A DNA stretch of 64,000 nucleotides from Nitrospirota bacterium (GTDB lineage Bacteria; Nitrospirota; UBA9217). Below, in pieces: positions 62,095 to 64,000 of this stretch. Positions within the stretch are counted from its first letter, which is position 1. Every line of letters starts with the position of its first letter. The stretch is from the NCBI GenBank assembly GCA_029858565.1, contig JAOUEV010000003.1, positions 1-64,000 on the forward strand. Direction: 5' to 3'. The translations under genes were made by a program, and so were the position numbers. Below the pieces are notes generated by a model. The model did no database searches and was not told the DNA's origin. It was given only the letters and a program-made list of their open reading frames with translations.

Positions 62095-63033
62095 ATGAAA
62101 AAAATCATCATATCCGCGGTCGCGATTGCCCTGCTTGCCGGTCTGTCCGGTTGCACGTTGCTCAAAGTGAACGTTCTGGAGGAGCTCCAGCCCTTTGAAG
62201 AGAAGGTCATCGCCGGCAGCGGCAGCGACAAGGTCCTGGTCATCGACCTCACCGGCGTGATCATGAGCGGCGACAGCGGCGGGATCGGCGACCGGAAAAA
62301 ACCCGGCCTTCTGGCAAAGATGCGCGAGACCCTGGATTGCGCGCGGTCGGACAAGAGCATCAAGGCTGTGGTACTCCGGATCAGCAGCCCCGGAGGCGGG
62401 GTCACGGCATCGGACACGCTCTATCATGAACTGAAGCGTTACAAGCAGGAAGCCGGGGTGACCCTGGTCGCCCATATCATGGATGTGGGGGCTTCAGGCG
62501 CCTATTACGCCGCGCTCGCGGCGGACGCGATCACAGCCCAGCCTACGAGCATTACCGGCAGCATCGGCGTGATCATGTACCGCGTGGATGCCACCGCGCT
62601 CATGCAGAAGATCGGGGTCCAGGCCGTTGCCATCGCTTCGAACGAGCGCAAGAGCATGGGTTCTCCCTTCCGTCCCTTTACCGAGGAAGAGCGCAAGCAT
62701 TTCCAGGGAGTGATCGACACGCTCTACGGCCGCTTCGCAGGTCTTGTTGCCGAGGAACGCAAGATGACCCCCGATGCGGTGAAGCTGGTGGCCGATGGCA
62801 GGATCCTTATGAGCGATGAGGCGCGCAAGGCCGGCCTGATCGACGGGATCGGATATCTCGATGATGCGGTCGCGCTGGCGAAGAAGAAGGCCGGGCTCAA
62901 GGAAGCATCGGTCGTCATGTACCATCGCCCGGGTGAATACCGCGCCAACCTCTACTCCCAGAACCTGGTATCCATAGACATGGGCGCATGGACCGATGCC
63001 GGCGCGCAGTTCCTCTATCTGTGGTGGCCCTGA
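62095..63033 (+). CDS. sppA: Signal peptide peptidase SppA
   Basis: VVLRISSPGGGVTASDTLYHELKRYK...VGASGAYYAALAADAITAQPTSITGSIGVIM. Confidence 0.94.
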   Translation: MKKIIISAVAIALLAGLSGCTLLKVNVLEELQPFEEKVIAGSGSDKVLVIDLTGVIMSGDSGGIGDRKKPGLLAKMRETLDCARSDKSIKAVVLRISSPGGGVTASDTLYHELKRYKQEAGVTLVAHIMDVGASGAYYAALAADAITAQPTSITGSIGVIMYRVDATALMQKIGVQAVAIASNERKSMGSPFRPFTEEERKHFQGVIDTLYGRFAGLVAEERKMTPDAVKLVADGRILMSDEARKAGLIDGIGYLDDAVALAKKKAGLKEASVVMYHRPGEYRANLYSQNLVSIDMGAWTDAGAQFLYLWWP

Positions 63034-63167
63034 CCTGCATAAGCCGGAAGCAAAGCGCTTGTGACCACGGGCGTCGACGCCGCGCATTGATGGCAACGAA
63101 ATCTGGGCACCACTTTTTAACAAGATGCCGGTCAGCCACAAAAAGCACATAACGCGCAAAAGGGATT

Positions 63168-63196
63168 AAAGGCAACAATTGGCTGCCTTTTTTTTG
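63168..63196 (+). terminator. Probable rho-independent terminator after sppA
   Basis: AAAGGCA-ACAATTGGC-TGCCTTTTTTTT. Confidence 0.65.
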
Positions 63197-63322
63197 TGAA
63201 TTCTGTGCCTTTTGCGGCCAATCCCGTTCCCTCCTCCTTCCTGTTCACTACAATCCAAGATATTTCTTGCAGAGGTCTGGGGTATTGTGTAAAATTCGAC
63301 ACAGTCTGTTCAAGGGAGCGCG

Positions 63323-63883
63323 ATGATGAAAAAAGGTGTATGTTCGCTATTGTTCATCCTGTTCCTGTGGTCCGGTGTTGCCGGCGCGGCCGTAAGCCGT
63401 CCGACGTCGGACTATAAACAGGCTGACGAGCTTTTTTCCGGACAGCAATACGAAAAGGCCCTTGCCCTGTATCAGCGGGCGCTCACCACTCCTCCCGCCG
63501 GCATCCCTGCCGGCGACATTCACACCAAGATCGGGGACAGCCATTTCCGGCTCGGCCGATATGCGTCAGCGCTATCAGCCTACCGCGAAGCGGACAAGGA
63601 CCGCCGCACCTCGGACCGCGCAAGGGTCCAGTACTGGATCGGTTTCTGCTGCTTTCTCACCGGCCGCGATGCCGAGGCGGTATCAGAGCTGCTGAAGGTT
63701 CCCAAGCTGTACCCTGACGCCGGCATGTGGGTCAGCACCTCCTACTACTGGGCAGGCAAGGCCAGCGAGCGCATGGGACGGAAGGACCTTGCGGCGGAGT
63801 ATTATAAAAAAGCAAGCGGCAACGGCAAGTCGGCACAGGGGAAGTACGCGATGAAGAAGGCGGAAGCTGCGAGAGGAAAATAA
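63323..63883 (+). CDS. Secreted tetratricopeptide-repeat protein
   Basis: Signal peptide; DELFSGQQYEKALALYQRAL; KIGDSHFRLGRYASALSAYREADK; KASERMGRKDLAAEYYKKA. Confidence 0.85.
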   Translation: MMKKGVCSLLFILFLWSGVAGAAVSRPTSDYKQADELFSGQQYEKALALYQRALTTPPAGIPAGDIHTKIGDSHFRLGRYASALSAYREADKDRRTSDRARVQYWIGFCCFLTGRDAEAVSELLKVPKLYPDAGMWVSTSYYWAGKASERMGRKDLAAEYYKKASGNGKSAQGKYAMKKAEAARGK

Positions 63884-64000
63884 AGGAGTATAAGTAAGAA
63901 CAAGGATCAAAGGATTAGAGGGCTAAGTATAGAAGCAATAAATTGAAGCGACAAACAATTAGCAAACAAAGACTTACCTGATGATTAAACGGCAGGAGTA

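Overview
The window is a mostly coding, GC-rich bacterial segment. Gene content (LptD, BamA, FadL-type and DUF3373-like porins, multihaem c-type cytochrome lipoprotein, many PAS kinases, CheX, FprA/rubredoxin) fits a diderm anaerobe or microaerobe of the Nitrospirota/Desulfobacterota type, but the taxon is inferred, not shown. Main blocks: (1) ~0.5-14 kb, multi-PAS/GAF/Cache sensor kinases plus a GGDEF-EAL protein split by a frameshift; (2) 14.1-22.9 kb, a compact chemosensory operon (CheW, MCP, CheR, REC, CheA, CheB, CheY, CheX, REC-HD-GYP); (3) 23-25 kb, Fur-family regulator, FprA flavoprotein and rubredoxin; (4) 25-47.8 kb, housekeeping and envelope genes (FadL, RadC, PFK, HPF-CSD, AMIN amidase, MurI, FolC, LptD, CutA, M23, Csp, TlpA, porin, ArsR, SecA); (5) ~47.9-54.8 kb, an AT-richer accessory island with an AIPR-family gene, a group II intron and three poorly characterised minus-strand genes, one with a HEPN-like RNCYLH motif; this is my best candidate for an undescribed (defence-like) system; (6) 54.9-64 kb, nitrilase, methyltransferase, BamA, an unusual histidine kinase lacking an ATPase domain, SurA-like, SppA and TPR proteins. 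The first 101 bp exactly repeat 3708-3808, joined in frame to an ABC-transporter binding-protein-like tail, which may be an assembly chimera. Several intergenic gaps carry degenerate short-unit repeats arranged as large inverted repeats. No tRNA, rRNA or CRISPR was recognised. All domain calls are by eye from the translations.
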